From Anthonomus grandis grandis (lineage: Eukaryota > Arthropoda > Insecta > Coleoptera > Curculionidae), in contig NC_065563.1 of NCBI RefSeq assembly GCF_022605725.1, forward strand, positions 10,752,518-10,816,517: DNA of 64,000 nt. Reading direction: 5' to 3'. Positions 43,201 through 53,937 of the stretch are shown here, piece by piece. Below the pieces are notes generated by a model. That model searched no databases. It was not told the origin of the DNA and was given only the letters and a program-made list of their open reading frames with translations. The first letter of the stretch is position 1. Every line of letters starts with the position of its first letter. Position numbers and translations under genes: made by a program.

Positions 43201-45232
43201 TTAGTTCACAATTTTCTTAACAAATGTTTACTATTTTTACGAATTTTTTAATGAAATAAAGGGAATTTGTCAAAATGAATGTGACTCAAAGAAAGTGCAT
43301 TTCTTACCCAATAATTTCATATACTAACGATTTTTGTACCTCAAAAGCTCACTGAGTCAGAGGTAATTTTGTCCCTCAAGGTTCAAGAGTCATCAAATTT
43401 GAAGTTTTGAAAACACAGTTTAATTATTAACGAACATTTTTGGGCATAACTTGGGAGCCACTTAAAATATTTTCATGATTCTTCCACAATATTAAAATGC
43501 GGTTCCTGAGGATGGATTTGAGATCAAAAAAGCGTCGCTGTAGATTAAAAATCTGAATAGTTAGGGCATCTAAGAATGACTAATAATAATTTTTTTTTTT
43601 GCTTATTAAAACGTCAGATAATTAATAGTCGACTCCTATTCCCACTCTAGATCAGTACAAAACAACCGCTTCTGTTTCATGGAACAAGCGTACGCGAACG
43701 GGTACCTGCACTCGGCAGACTACGCCGTCCTGGACCAGTGGTACCGTTGGATCAGGGCCAACGTCGACATCAGCCTGGACCTGATCGTTTACCTGCGCAG
43801 CAGCCCGGACGTGGTCTACGAAAGGGTGAAAAAGAGGGCGAGGCCGGAAGAGGCGGGACTCAGCCTGGAGTATTTGAAACAGTTGCACGACAGTCACGAG
43901 CAATGGCTGATGACCGACGACGATCGTTTTAATACGATTCCGGTGCTGGTGTTGGACGCCGATAAGACTTTGGAGGAGATCGTCGAGCAGTACAAGAAGA
44001 ACGAGAATAAAATATTGGGTCAGTATACACTTTGTGTATGTATCGAAGAGTAGGCTTTGAGAAAAAACAATCTAATATAATATATAGGGTTCCGTTGGAA
44101 ATAATGAATACGTTGCCGATTTTGCAATATGCTTCCGTTGAAAGAAGTCGTCCATTTTCTCAAAGAGGTTTAATAATGTAAAGAGAACAACAGAAAGTCT
44201 CGGTCTCAAGAGTATTTATTAATTCCAACAGTAGGTTACACGTGTTTCGCTCATATTAAGAGCATCTTCAGAAACTAAACACGATAACAACCTTAAAGTC
44301 AACTCGAAAAATTCATTATCCCAAAGATGCTGATGTTATTCCAGGAATTTTATATTAGGGTTGTTAAATTAATTATTCGATAAACATTAAAGCCTACGGA
44401 AGCTCTTCATCAGTAGGCAGAATGGTCGTGGATGTTATTCACCCTGTATTGCGGAATAAATGCTTGATTGAACGCCATTCAATTTTATTGAAATCAGTAA
44501 TTATTTTTAGATTTTTAAATTATCAGAATTGAGAAAGAATCACGTTGTATTTTTTTAACACTGTGAATAAGACGTACACATCTGGATCAGGTTTCAATCA
44601 ATTTAATATAAAAATATTGAAGTTACATACATACATTAAATATTGTCAGTTTATAGAACTTAAAAGTCTAATTTGTTATATCAATTGCAAGTCATAATTA
44701 ATAAACATTCAATAAAATCAATCAAATGCACCTTAAATGCGATTATTACGCATACGTCGAAAGATAAGGGATTTTAAATTAACGCGGTAACAAGCCTTAA
44801 GGCGTTATTTTAACAAATTGAGGTCTTTTGCGTTAATATTCGTTGATAAGGCATTCTTAAATAACATAAACATTGGATTTATATTAGGACATTATTTCCA
44901 AACAAAAGCAAGAAACGTATTTTTACTTCTTAATTAGTTAGAAAGTACCTTAATTATTTGAATGGCAATTTTGAAAATCATATGTAGTTAAGGCGTTTTT
45001 TTCTTAATACGGCATAAGTGACCACACCGCATTTTTAAGCGATAGACTATTTTTAATCGAGGTTGCCAATTTTCTAAAGCCTACTGTTGAAAGATATGGA
45101 TCGTCAATGTGGTTTTGTTATTGATAAGTGGTTTGATGGTGAATTGTTTGCTTTTTAGGTTATGAGAAGAAAGGAATCGAAAAAGTGAAGCCCGAGGAGA
45201 AAGAAAAAGTGAAAAAAACCCTGGATTTATAG
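40247..45232 (+). CDS. dnk: Deoxynucleoside kinase (dNK/TK2 family), with apparent frameshift
   Basis: Four exons: 40247-40478, 40531-40700, 43651-44018 and 45159-45232, with introns of 52, 2950 and 1140 bp. Insect dNK phosphorylates all four deoxynucleosides for salvage. Seen: RPFRVSIEGNIGAGKSTLI (P-loop), EPIDWWRN (substrate-binding Glu and Trp), the ERS motif spanning the exon 2/3 junction (FERSVQNNRFCF), and the LID segment RVKKRARPEEAGLSLEYL. The ATG at 40247 gives a Pro/Ser-rich start in one frame, while the P-loop lies in the next frame; the change falls at the A8 run 40316-40323. With seven As the frame would be continuous and the product about 280 residues. A sequencing slip is the simplest explanation; a real frameshift allele or another leader exon is possible. 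Intron 2 holds a tandem satellite, intron 3 a Penelope-type repeat. Confidence 0.9.
40800..43540. repeat. Tandem repeat of about 386 bp in dNK intron 2
   Basis: The landmark ttttgtacctcaaaa recurs at about 41147, 41387, 41774, 42163, 42532, 42762, 43132 and 43333. Spacings are near 387 bp for three consecutive copies and near 370, 230 and 200 bp for others, so several units have lost internal segments. The copies at 41.35-42.48 kb are almost identical, those at either edge more diverged. Other shared phrases: gcatttcttacccaataatt, gatccctgaggatggttt, ggtagttacggcagttttgg. No coding potential. Confidence 0.85.
44105..44400 (-). repeat. Penelope-type terminal repeat fragment (copy 2)
   Basis: Shares gaaagaagtcgtcca, ctcaaagag and the hammerhead-like core with copy 1 at 4995-5140, in the same orientation. 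Its distal part (44300-44345) is the block also found, inverted, at 2795-2850. Sits in intron 3 of dNK. Confidence 0.55.
44237..44271 (-). ncRNA. Hammerhead-ribozyme-like motif 2
   Basis: Minus strand: CTGAAGA (position 7, which may be any base in the hammerhead core, is A), an extra T, stem II GCTC with a 7-base loop and GAGC, GAAA, stem III ACACGTGT, then A as the cleavage-site residue (GUA, an allowed NUH). The core boxes are intact. Stem I pairs poorly beyond the first position, so activity is doubtful unless tertiary contacts or a dimer help. Confidence 0.6.
44401..45158. other. Rest of dNK intron 3, nothing recognised
   Basis: AT-rich sequence without coding or repeat signature that I can identify; ends at the acceptor CTTTTTAG before exon 4. 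Confidence 0.5.
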
Positions 45233-45510
45233 GAATTAGGTTGTAAAGTAATCCTTAGAGAGAGTAATTAAGTTTAAAATGCACCACATATGTATAAATA
45301 GTATATTTTAATATTTAAATAGAGTGGAAGTGAACGTTCACCAAATCCAAGACGTCCAATTCCTATTCTTTACCTTCGTGGATTCACCCGAGGCGGTTTT
45401 AGTACGAACTTTTAATGGTTGTAGATTTAGCGTAAAAATTTTACTAAAAATCCTTTATGCGTGGCCCGGGGACTCGTATCACTGAAAAAGTCTGTAATTG
45501 TCTTTTTTTA
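45233..45510 (+). other. dNK 3' UTR and downstream spacer
   Basis: No canonical AATAAA is obvious close to the stop. Ends where a mariner-type terminus (AAAGGGTGTCCC) begins at about 45510. Confidence 0.4.
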
Positions 45511-46735
45511 AAGGGTGTCCCAATAAGAGCGCACGTTTTAATTGGTAAATAAAAGTCATAATTTATTTTAAACTGAGTGTTATTTATATTTTATTTATTT
45601 AGCAGTTTATTTTCAACAGGCAAAGCCCAGTTACAGGAAAATGTACAATTAATGTTTTGAAAGTGTAAACAAGTATTAAATCACTATAAATTAAATAACA
45701 AAAAGAAAGAAAAATAAGGAAAACTTAAATTACTATAGTAACATCATGTATATATCAAAATTAAAGGAGATGTAAATTAACATTAGAATGAACAAAGAAA
45801 GGGATTCATGGGACAAGGGAAAAAAGGAGGAGAAAAGGAATTATGGTAACTGTTGGTTTGTCAGAGACAAAACTAGAGCATACAAATATGTCACAGGTGG
45901 ATGATATTGAATTAAAAATTCTGCACATTTGATCTACGGGATCCTGAAACCTAATGAGTTCTGGCGTGATCTAAAGCGAATGTGATATTTGCTCTAGAAG
46001 CAAATCGTGGTACATGAAATAGAATATCGTTCAAGAGAGGTGGAGAATTTATTTGATTATAGACCAACTTCCATAAGAATGTTACAAAATGAATTGTTCT
46101 TCTCATGGCCAGAGATTGCAGATTAAATCTACCTAACAACAGATCATGATCATGTCCCCTAACAGGATATATTCAATTTTCACGAAACATAAGACACTTT
46201 AAAACCCTTCTCTGAACACTCTCGATGTAGCCAATATGGCATTCATAGAAAGGACACCACACCAAGGAACCGTATTCCATGTAAAGCTAATACACTGCAA
46301 TTAAACGTAAAAAATAATATCTGACAAATGGCCGCCTCGACTTTCGTGACAGACTCTTATTCGTTTTGAGAAATTTTCAATTACATTTTCACATAATTGC
46401 GGCCCAATTTCGCTAATAGTACGTCTAATTTCGTTTTTCAACTGTGGAATTGTTGTTGGGTTATTAGCGTATACGAGGGATTTTAAAAAACCCCAAAGAA
46501 AAAAGTCACAAGGCGTTAAATCGCATGATCTGGCGGGCCAGTTCTGGTCTCCATTCCGTGAAATGACACGACCTGGAAACTTTCTTTGCAACAATAGAAT
46601 TGCTTCACGTGTAGTGTGACATGTCGCACCATCCTGTTGATACCACATACCGCCCGTATCCATACCATCCAATTGAGGCCATAAAAACTCAGTGAGCATA
46701 TCGATGGTTTAAAGCACAAATAATGTATGTCCATT
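45510..46735 (-). pseudogene. mariner-type element, transposase C-terminal half, LINE inserted
   Basis: A mariner-type terminus (gggtgtcccaataagagcgc) lies at 45513. The minus strand at 46699-46301 encodes a 132-residue transposase tail: MWYQQDGATCHTTREAI (second catalytic Asp), VISRNGDQNWPARSCDLTPC, FFLWGFLKSLVYA and SRGGHLSDIIFYV. The frame is open here but stops upstream at about 46707, so the N-terminal DNA-binding half is missing. A LINE fragment (45580-46290) separates the transposase from the terminus and must be a later insertion. Confidence 0.75.
45580..46290 (-). pseudogene. 5'-truncated LINE inside the mariner element
   Basis: Minus strand: YIESVQRRVLKCLMFREN at about 46225, then LLLGRFNLQSLAMRRTIHF at 46150-46090 and a tail. 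The 3' end (tttattttcaacaggcaaagccc at about 45600 read on the plus strand) matches the 3' end of the LINE at 53941, so both belong to one family. Only the last part of the RT remains. Confidence 0.65.
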
Positions 46736-47179
46736 TCGGGGTAAAGGTATAGTTTGAACCCAGTAGGGCGGATCTATAATGTGTACAAATATTGTATGTT
46801 ACGAATGACGAGTAAGGTGGGGATCATCAACACTTCACCCATATGGTAAAACCACATACTAATAAGTTCTGTCTAAGCACACTTATAGTATCTAATGGAT
46901 TCTAAAGCAGTGCACAATTGGTCGAAACACAAATATAGTAAGTCCGGACATACAATATTTGTGTTTTTTTAGAACAATTAACAAGAGCTCAAATATTGTA
47001 TATCCGGACTTAACATAAATGTGCCCTGTAGTATTATTGACAGAAGCCCTCCGTTTTCGACTTGTTTGGACTTGCTATATTTTTATTTTCATAATGATGT
47101 TTATTGGCGTCGCAGTGTTCTATTAGTTAAATAAGAAGCAGCTTATTGTGAGTTAAAGTGAACTTTTATTGTTGCAACA
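46736..47179. repeat. Palindromic CAAATATTGTATGTCCGGAC cluster
   Basis: 46928-46963 is a 36-base near-perfect palindrome centred on TCCGGA, with only two mismatched pairs. The half site CAAATATTGTATRT recurs at 46786-46799 and, extended to TCCGGACTTA, at 46990-47012. No ORF. Could be paired termini of an unknown small transposon or a protein-binding array. Confidence 0.5.
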
Positions 47180-50100
47180 ATGTTTAAACGTGGTAAAATG
47201 ATGGTTGACCTGATACGAAAGCAAAAAGATCACCAAGAAACAGCTTCTAAGAAAATTACAACAGGTAAGAAACAGTAAAGGCGGATTTATACAGAGGAAT
47301 AAGATAAAATAACGAATAAGGTTAGAATAAAATGGAAATGCGCAGGCTGTTTTGGTCATAATATCCAGTGAACGAGAGAGATGTCAGATATGATTGGTTC
47401 CCCTTTTTTCTTATTTGTTACCTGTATAAATGGGAACTGTCAAATAAGGCCTTTCTTTCATTTTTTATCTTATTTGCTATTTTATGTTATTTATCTGTAT
47501 AAATCCAGCTTAACTAATAATTACTATTGGTCCTTATATTATTATTTAATAATTACTGGGTTGGTGCAAAATTAAAAATTATAGGATATGCACACATTAT
47601 TTTCTGGTTTAATTTTAGATCTGCAAAATGCATTACAAACCTGCAAGGAGTCCACCGATTTTCGCGAGGATTGTAGTTCTTCACATGATCCAAATTCTGC
47701 TCAATCAGATATTTAGATTATTCCTTTTGGTATATTACATTGAATTACCACTTACCACACTCATATCGTTGATAATTTTAAATCTTATTTTTTAATATTT
47801 TTTCCTACTCACTGTTTTCAAGACGGAAAGTATCACTTTACTGCACACAATGCAGTAAAGTTACTTTATCGCATAGTGTGTGGTAACGTAAAAGTCAAAA
47901 TTGAAAATTAAAGTAAAAGTCAAAGGCAATAATGCCTTTTTTAATGCTTGTAGGCAAAATGTTGTGCTTAACACATACAGAAAGTGCCTTTACGGCCTTG
48001 ATGGCTTGACCGAACTTCGCTTTGCATCGTTCGGTCAACTGCTATCGTGTGCGGTAAAGTATCACTTTCCGCACTTGTTACGTAAATAACTATTGCTTTA
48101 TTTTAATAATTACCTCATTGAACAATGCCTCATTTATTAGGAGTCTTAATAAAATTTGATCAAATTTTATTGTACGCACTTGTTACAGATTCAGCTAAAG
48201 AGTTAACTGAGACGAATCCCTCCTGTGGTGTTTCTGTGGTCCATTACGAAGAATTTGCAGAAAAACCACGAGTTCTAGAAAACATCGAATATTCGGTCAT
48301 ATAATTCAATCTGTTCGAGTATACAATGAATACAATTGAAACCGAGAATGATAAAGACTTACTCACTAATAAAATGCCGAGTGAAAGTTCATTTACTTTT
48401 GAGGAATATGTCCTAGAAGAGGAAGAAAACGAGTCAACAAGTGACAATGATGAAGATGGTGAAACGAATCCTATAGAAATACCTCCACATACCACTTTTG
48501 GTACCTGAAGTTAAAAAAACACGGCAAAGGAAAGCAGAACCAGATACATGGAAAAGAAACAAACGAAAAATAAAAAGAATTACTGGTAAGAGCTATCAAA
48601 CCAGAAAAAATATCGTTAGGCCAGAAAAAAAGCCAAGCTACATCAATTGCTCAAGGTGCAGATTCAAATGTTCTGATAAGATATCTTCGGAGAGACAGCA
48701 AATTTTGCATCAAGAGTATTGGGGACTTGCTGATGCTCGTTGGTCACAGAAAATAGCATTCAACGTCACAGGAAACGAAAGCCAGAAAGCAATATCACAA
48801 AAACTAAATCACGCGTATATTCGCTACCTGATGAACAAGGCTCTAATGTGCGAGTTTGCTTAACATTTTTTGGTGCAACTTTTAGCATAAGTTTCCAAAT
48901 AATTGACCTTGCTTTGAAAAAACGTGATCCAGGTCACCGAACATAAACTAGAAACTCTTGTTCTTTATACTGTGTCCAGGTGAAGCTTATATTGGTACTG
49001 ATGGACAAAAAGGAAAAATTCGTGCCAATATTACATCCGAAAAAGCAACAAATGTAAAATACGCTTTAAAATGTGGTTTATTACCTGTCATAGTTGTCCT
49101 TAGACAATGGGTCTCTACAATGCAAATTCACTCAACAGTCATCATTCTCATATTGTTAGACATAAACTCTAACATCACATAAAAATAATAAAAAAACAAT
49201 ATTTACTGTTCTGTCAACTTTTGGCAATAATAAAATATACTCACCGGGGAACTTCCGTTCCCTTGCATCATCTCAGTCAACATCAATTTACACAATCTCA
49301 CATTTCAATATATACATATGTCAAACATGTTATCTTCCTTTATTTGACGACTAGCTAGTGTCACCTAAAATAGTAAGGGACTTCCCCAGACGCTCCACTG
49401 CCGCTAAACAGTAAGCATCTCAACGAATTAGACAAAGGATATATTTCTACTATATCCTTCTGTTTATTCGTGTCAATCGAGCCCCAGGTAAGGCCCCCAG
49501 TCTTACCAGACAGCACTCGAGGAATTGCGCATTCGTTCCTAATTGAACAGAGGCTTTCACACCTACTTGTGCGGGCATCTTCAAGACGCGCAAACAGATC
49601 TGTACAAACTTCTCATAATGGCCACATATCTACTCAAGATCAACTATTTCTCACATATTCACCACTATTAAATTTAGCAGCCTGGTTTAACCAGTAAACA
49701 CAACTCTTTTTCCAACACACCACCTTACACACATTTCTGTCAAACGTTGCTTTCTGACTGACTCCCAATTAATATTTTTGGGTGTCCCCTTAACTCAATG
49801 AATATTGGAGATCTTTAGCAATATACGTTATTTTAAATATATCAAGTTATTAATTGATTATGGAATTAATTAAATTGAGATAGAATTATTATAGATCATT
49901 AAAAAAGTTTTGTTTTAAATGAGAATACATATATTAAAATATAAAATATAATAAAATGATAAAAATCAAATAAGTTTTACACAAATCATGTTAAAAAACA
50001 TATAAACAGCTTTCCTCGTATGGAAAGTCACTACAGTCGGCGCGATACGAAAAAATTGTATTTGGCAGCTGATTTGAATTTATCTGTTATGCAACGTTTG

Positions 50101-50960
50101 TATGTTGAAATTTATTGTACAAGTGAATCAATCCCTCCTGTTTCTATTAATGTTTACCGAAAAATATTTAATAGTTATGATCAACAACTGTCGTTCCATG
50201 TCCCTAAAAAGGACCAATGTAATGTGTGCACACATGCAATGTGTATTATAGCGCTACAGACAAAACTAATTTGGAAGAAAGCTGGCAACTTCACAAAAAG
50301 AAGCAATGGAGATGAAAGATGCAGATAAAAAAAGATCATTAGAAGACTCAATCTACCGAGCAATTTCTTCTGATTTAGAAGCTATTTTGTTAGTCCCTTT
50401 TTCCGCTGATTCTCAAATCTATTACAAGCGTAAGCTCTCTGTTTTTAATTTCACCATATTTGATTCTTTTGATTACAGTGGTCACTGTTTCCTTTGGGAT
50501 GAAACTCATGGCTCTAAAGGGGCTTCAGAAATTGGTACGTGCCTATTAAAGTATTTGTACAACTTACCTCAGACTGTGTCACATGTTTCTAGTTTTTCTG
50601 ATACTTGCGGAGGGCAAAATCGGAATCAATTTGTTACTGCATCGATGTTGTTTGCTGTCAATAAAATTGAACACTTACAAATTGTAGATCTAAAGTTCAT
50701 GGAATCCGACCATTCCTATCTAGAGGCAGATTCAATACACGCCACTATTGAACGAGCACGTAAACATCGCAAAATTTTCACAACCGAAGAATCGGGGTTG
50801 TTATAGAAATGGCAAGAAAAAAACCATGTCCGTATCAGGTCTATAAAGTTGCTTTTCCAGATTTTTATGACTTACAGGAACTGGCGTCAGGATCACGTCA
50901 TTCGCTACAGCAAAATCTAAGAGTTCGACATTGGAACAGTGCGAGGAATGTCCATCCATT
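47180..50960 (+). pseudogene. DUF7869-type gene, probably transposon-derived, broken
   Basis: Resembles a large multicopy arthropod family. ATG at 47180 (MFKRGKMMVDLIRKQ); exon a 47180-47264 splices in frame to 47619-47719, which ends in a stop. Further exon-like blocks: 48188-48300; 48326-48508 (acidic); 48498-48863 with the basic RKAEPDTWKRNKRKIKR start and a Cys pair CSRCRFKCS; a frame-shifted continuation to 48946 (NVRVCLTFFGATF); about 48980-49090; 50020-50328 with DQCNVCTHA; and 50306-50960 with SFSDTCGGQNRNQF, SDHSYLEADSIHATIERARK and, after a frameshift at about 50806, FPDFYDLQELA. The CGGQNRN box and the ERARKH block are what I use to name it. Frames break at least four times and other repeats sit inside, so it is not functional. 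Enzymatic role of the family is not established to my knowledge. Confidence 0.6.
49209..49797. repeat. Possible solo-LTR-like insertion in the DUF7869 relic
   Basis: A GC-richer block without coding content begins TGTTCTGTCAAC and ends near CTTAACTCA; it interrupts the DUF7869-like gene and has an LTR-like look (TG...CA). No target duplication could be found, so this is only a suggestion. Confidence 0.2.
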
Positions 50961-50961
50961 A

Positions 50962-51312
50962 TTAATAGAACCTTACCGGTACCTTTCCGCGCGGAATGAA
51001 AAAGTCTTTAAACCATTGGAAGAAAATTTCAGATGTGACATAAGCTGACTTTTCGCCCATAACAACCTTGCCGCCAGGTGGTAGGCCATCTTCGAATTCC
51101 CGTTTTGAATTTTTGCCCTTAAATATGCAGCAGGGTGGGAAAAAAAATCCTTCTGAGTTTACCCAGGTTATAACGGCAATAGTTTCTCCCTTTTCAGAGC
51201 TTGTGATACAATTTACCATTTTAGCGCCTTTTGTTACCACAACTTTGCCTGAATTGTTATTTAATTGCAATCCTGTTTCATCGAGATTAAAAATCTTTTG
51301 TGGGGTATTCAA
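50962..51312 (-). pseudogene. pogo/Tigger-type transposase fragment
   Basis: Minus strand, 116 residues without stops: KIFNLDETGLQLNNNSGKV (first catalytic Asp in the DET box), GAKMVNCITSSEKGETIAV, GLPPGGKVVMGEKSAYVTS and WFKDFF. These are the first half of a DDE_1 (pogo/Tigger) catalytic domain; the second Asp and everything after are missing. It abuts the 3' UTR of DDX47 at 51312. Confidence 0.75.
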
Positions 51313-51410
51313 TAAATAATTATGGTGTTCATGTCCAAGTAAAACGATTTTTCTATAAATATGATTTATTTAAAAAAGAACTTAATACAAAAAAAACAAT
51401 CTCTCCATCC

Positions 51411-51671
51411 TTACTTCTTCCCTCCCTTCTTTTTACCTCCCGCTTTTATCCTCTTCCTTACCCCGCTGGCGCCCTCGGTATCGTCCTCGTCGTCTCCCCC
51501 TTTCCTCTTCTTGCCCTTCTTCTCCGACAAATCTCTCAGTTCCATTTTGGCGATTCTCTGGGACTCCGCCACCCTCTCTTGCAGGGCCATCACCTCGTCC
51601 TCTTCGGTTTTATATAAAGGCAACTCCTTACCAATCAGTTGCTCTATACGTTGATACAGCTCCACGTCATA
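51411..51671 (-). CDS. DDX47: DDX47, last exon
   Basis: Final coding exon of an ATP-dependent DEAD-box RNA helicase (yeast Rrp3), needed for 18S rRNA processing in the nucleolus. It begins after an acceptor (CTTAG) with YDVELYQRIEQLIGKELP, continues with VMALQERVAESQRIAKMELR and a Lys/Asp-rich tail including DDTEGASGVRKR, and ends in a Lys-rich stop-proximal stretch. The phase fits the exon at 58687-58819, giving FVTQ-YDVEL across the junction. Poly(A) signal AATAAA on the minus strand at 51370-51365. Confidence 0.93.
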   Translation of the reverse strand, partial: YDVELYQRIEQLIGKELPLYKTEEDEVMALQERVAESQRIAKMELRDLSEKKGKKRKGGDDEDDTEGASGVRKRIKAGGKKKGGKK

Positions 51672-51830
51672 CTAAGAGAGAAACAGTGAAGGTTAGTAAA
51701 TTATTTCACAGGCACAATACACTCTTGACACATCAGTCAAGTTTCGATAAATCTCAGAGGTAGTGACGAATAAAGTAACCTGATTTCATTGCTGAATCAA
51801 TTCGGTATAGATGCATCATAGATTTAAATA
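51672..51830. other. 3' end of DDX47 intron
   Basis: Short unremarkable intron sequence between the last exon and the outer Tigger element; TA at 51829-51830 is the target duplication of that element. Confidence 0.5.
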
Positions 51831-53937
51831 CAGTAAAAGCTCTTTATTCGCGGATCGAATCAGTACGTCGCGTCGGTGCATATATAATGATAAAAAGGAT
51901 TCAAATAGGTATTCAACGGAATATCCTTTGTAAACGCATCGTCACGCAAATGGACGAATAAAAAAGTAAAATTGACCTTATTACAACTATACCCAAAGTA
52001 TATTGTTAAATGAAATCGCCGCCGTATTGGTTCCTTTGACACAGGCCGCTCTGACTACAGAAGAATCTGCAAATTCAAACTTTGACTGCAAACATAGCCG
52101 AAATTGCGAATGAAATAGGACGAGATGATTTCGAACAGATAGAATCAAGTGACATTCAGACGTTGCTTGATTCGCAAAATGAAGATTTGACTGAAACGGA
52201 CTTAGAGGAAATGTTGAAGAAGAGGCTTCAACAAGCACTGGAAACGTGACATTTAATTCAAAAAAATCTTGGCGAAGGTTTAGGAATGGCAAATGAACTT
52301 TGTGATTTTCTTTCATCTATCTTTGAAAATTGATCCATCTATGGAACGAAGTCTGAAGAATTGATCAGTATGAATTGAAGGAGCTTTTAAAAAATGCCAA
52401 GCAAGAAAAAATTACAAATTTCTTTAAGCCATTGCCGAAGCCTGAAGGTAATAATTAATAAAAATGGTCAAAAACTTCAATTAAATTCATTTTTTATATA
52501 CAGTAAAAGTCGCGAATAGCGACGTCGCTTATAACGACGAAATCTGGGAAGTTTGGTTGGATTTATATATGTATAACGCAAGTCTAAAAAAGTTGCCGGT
52601 TATAGCGATCAAGTCGCTTTTAGCGTCCTTGTAATGTAAAAGATTTTTCATGTGGAAGGACGGATATGACGACCGTGTGATTCACACATCAATCATTTGT
52701 AACCAATAACTACAAGTTATTCTTGGGGGAATTACCGGAACCGGAGGCCGGGAAAATACCTGGTTGTCGATCTCATAAATGCTTTTCTTTATGTACTTTT
52801 TATATAGTGCCGAATTTTGACGAATCCAAAAATAAATGAAAAGTTTTATCCATTGAGGAAAAAGGCTTAATAATTTGCAAACTTGAGGAAGGTGAATCCA
52901 ATATTGCTATTGCAAGCGAGTTAGGCTTATCGCATTCAAGTGTTTTTACAATTTGGAAGAACCGGGATGCAATAAAAAATGCATTTAATAAGAATTTGCT
53001 ACCAAAGAAGAAACTTAGGTTATCCAGTCATGCAGATATATAGATGTAATTAGGTTTAAAGTTGAAAAAAGTAGAGGATCGCCAATTAGTGGTCCTATAC
53101 TACAGGCAAAAGCGGAACATTTCGGCAGGATACTGAATAAAGAACCGGAATAATACACCTGCACAGAAAGTTGGATAAAACGTTTTTGAAAAAGACATAA
53201 TATTGTTTATGGAAAAATAAGTGGTGAATCTGCTAGTGTACCTCCTGGAATGACAGAAAACTGGCTTAAAACTGTATGGCTTGAAATAGGAAAAGGGTAT
53301 ACAAGTGACCAGATTTTTAACGCAGATGAGACAGGTCTGTTCTACAAAATCCTTCCAGACATGACACTGAAATTTAAAGGCGAAAAGTGCAAGGGAGGGA
53401 TAATGTCCGAAGAAAGAATTAGTCTTTTTGTTGCTGCCAATATGTCTGGGTCAGAAAAACGTAACTTGATCGTTATTGGAAAATCAAAAAACCCCCGTTG
53501 TTTTAAAAATGTTAAGACATTACCTGTTACCTACATGTCTAACAAAAAAGCCTGTATCTTGCGAGATTGGGACTCTGAGCTAATGAAGAAAAAAAAGAAA
53601 ATCTTACTCCTAGTAGATAATTGCCCAGTGCACCCAAAAGTATCAAAACAATATTAATCTTCAATTCTTGCCACCCAATAACACATCAGTGCTCCAGCCA
53701 GTTGACCAAGGTATCATAAGATCTATAAAAGTGCATTATAGAAAGTTCCAGTTAATGAATATTATTGAAAATTGTAATCAGTTATCTAAGGAGTCTTCCA
53801 TTAATATTTTGGACGCAATATTGATGATCTCCAAATCCTGGAATAGGGTATCACAACGAACAATCATTAATTGTTTTAAACATGCCGGATTCCTAGAACA
53901 GACACTGGAAACTGCCCACTCTGAGACGACATTCCTT

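Noticed and set aside
43652..43903. 83-codon minus-strand frame over dNK exon 3
   Set aside because: Antisense shadow of a GC-rich exon; no homology recognised.
51300..51654. Plus-strand Ser/Pro/Phe-rich frames
   Set aside because: Complement of the Lys-rich last exon of DDX47.
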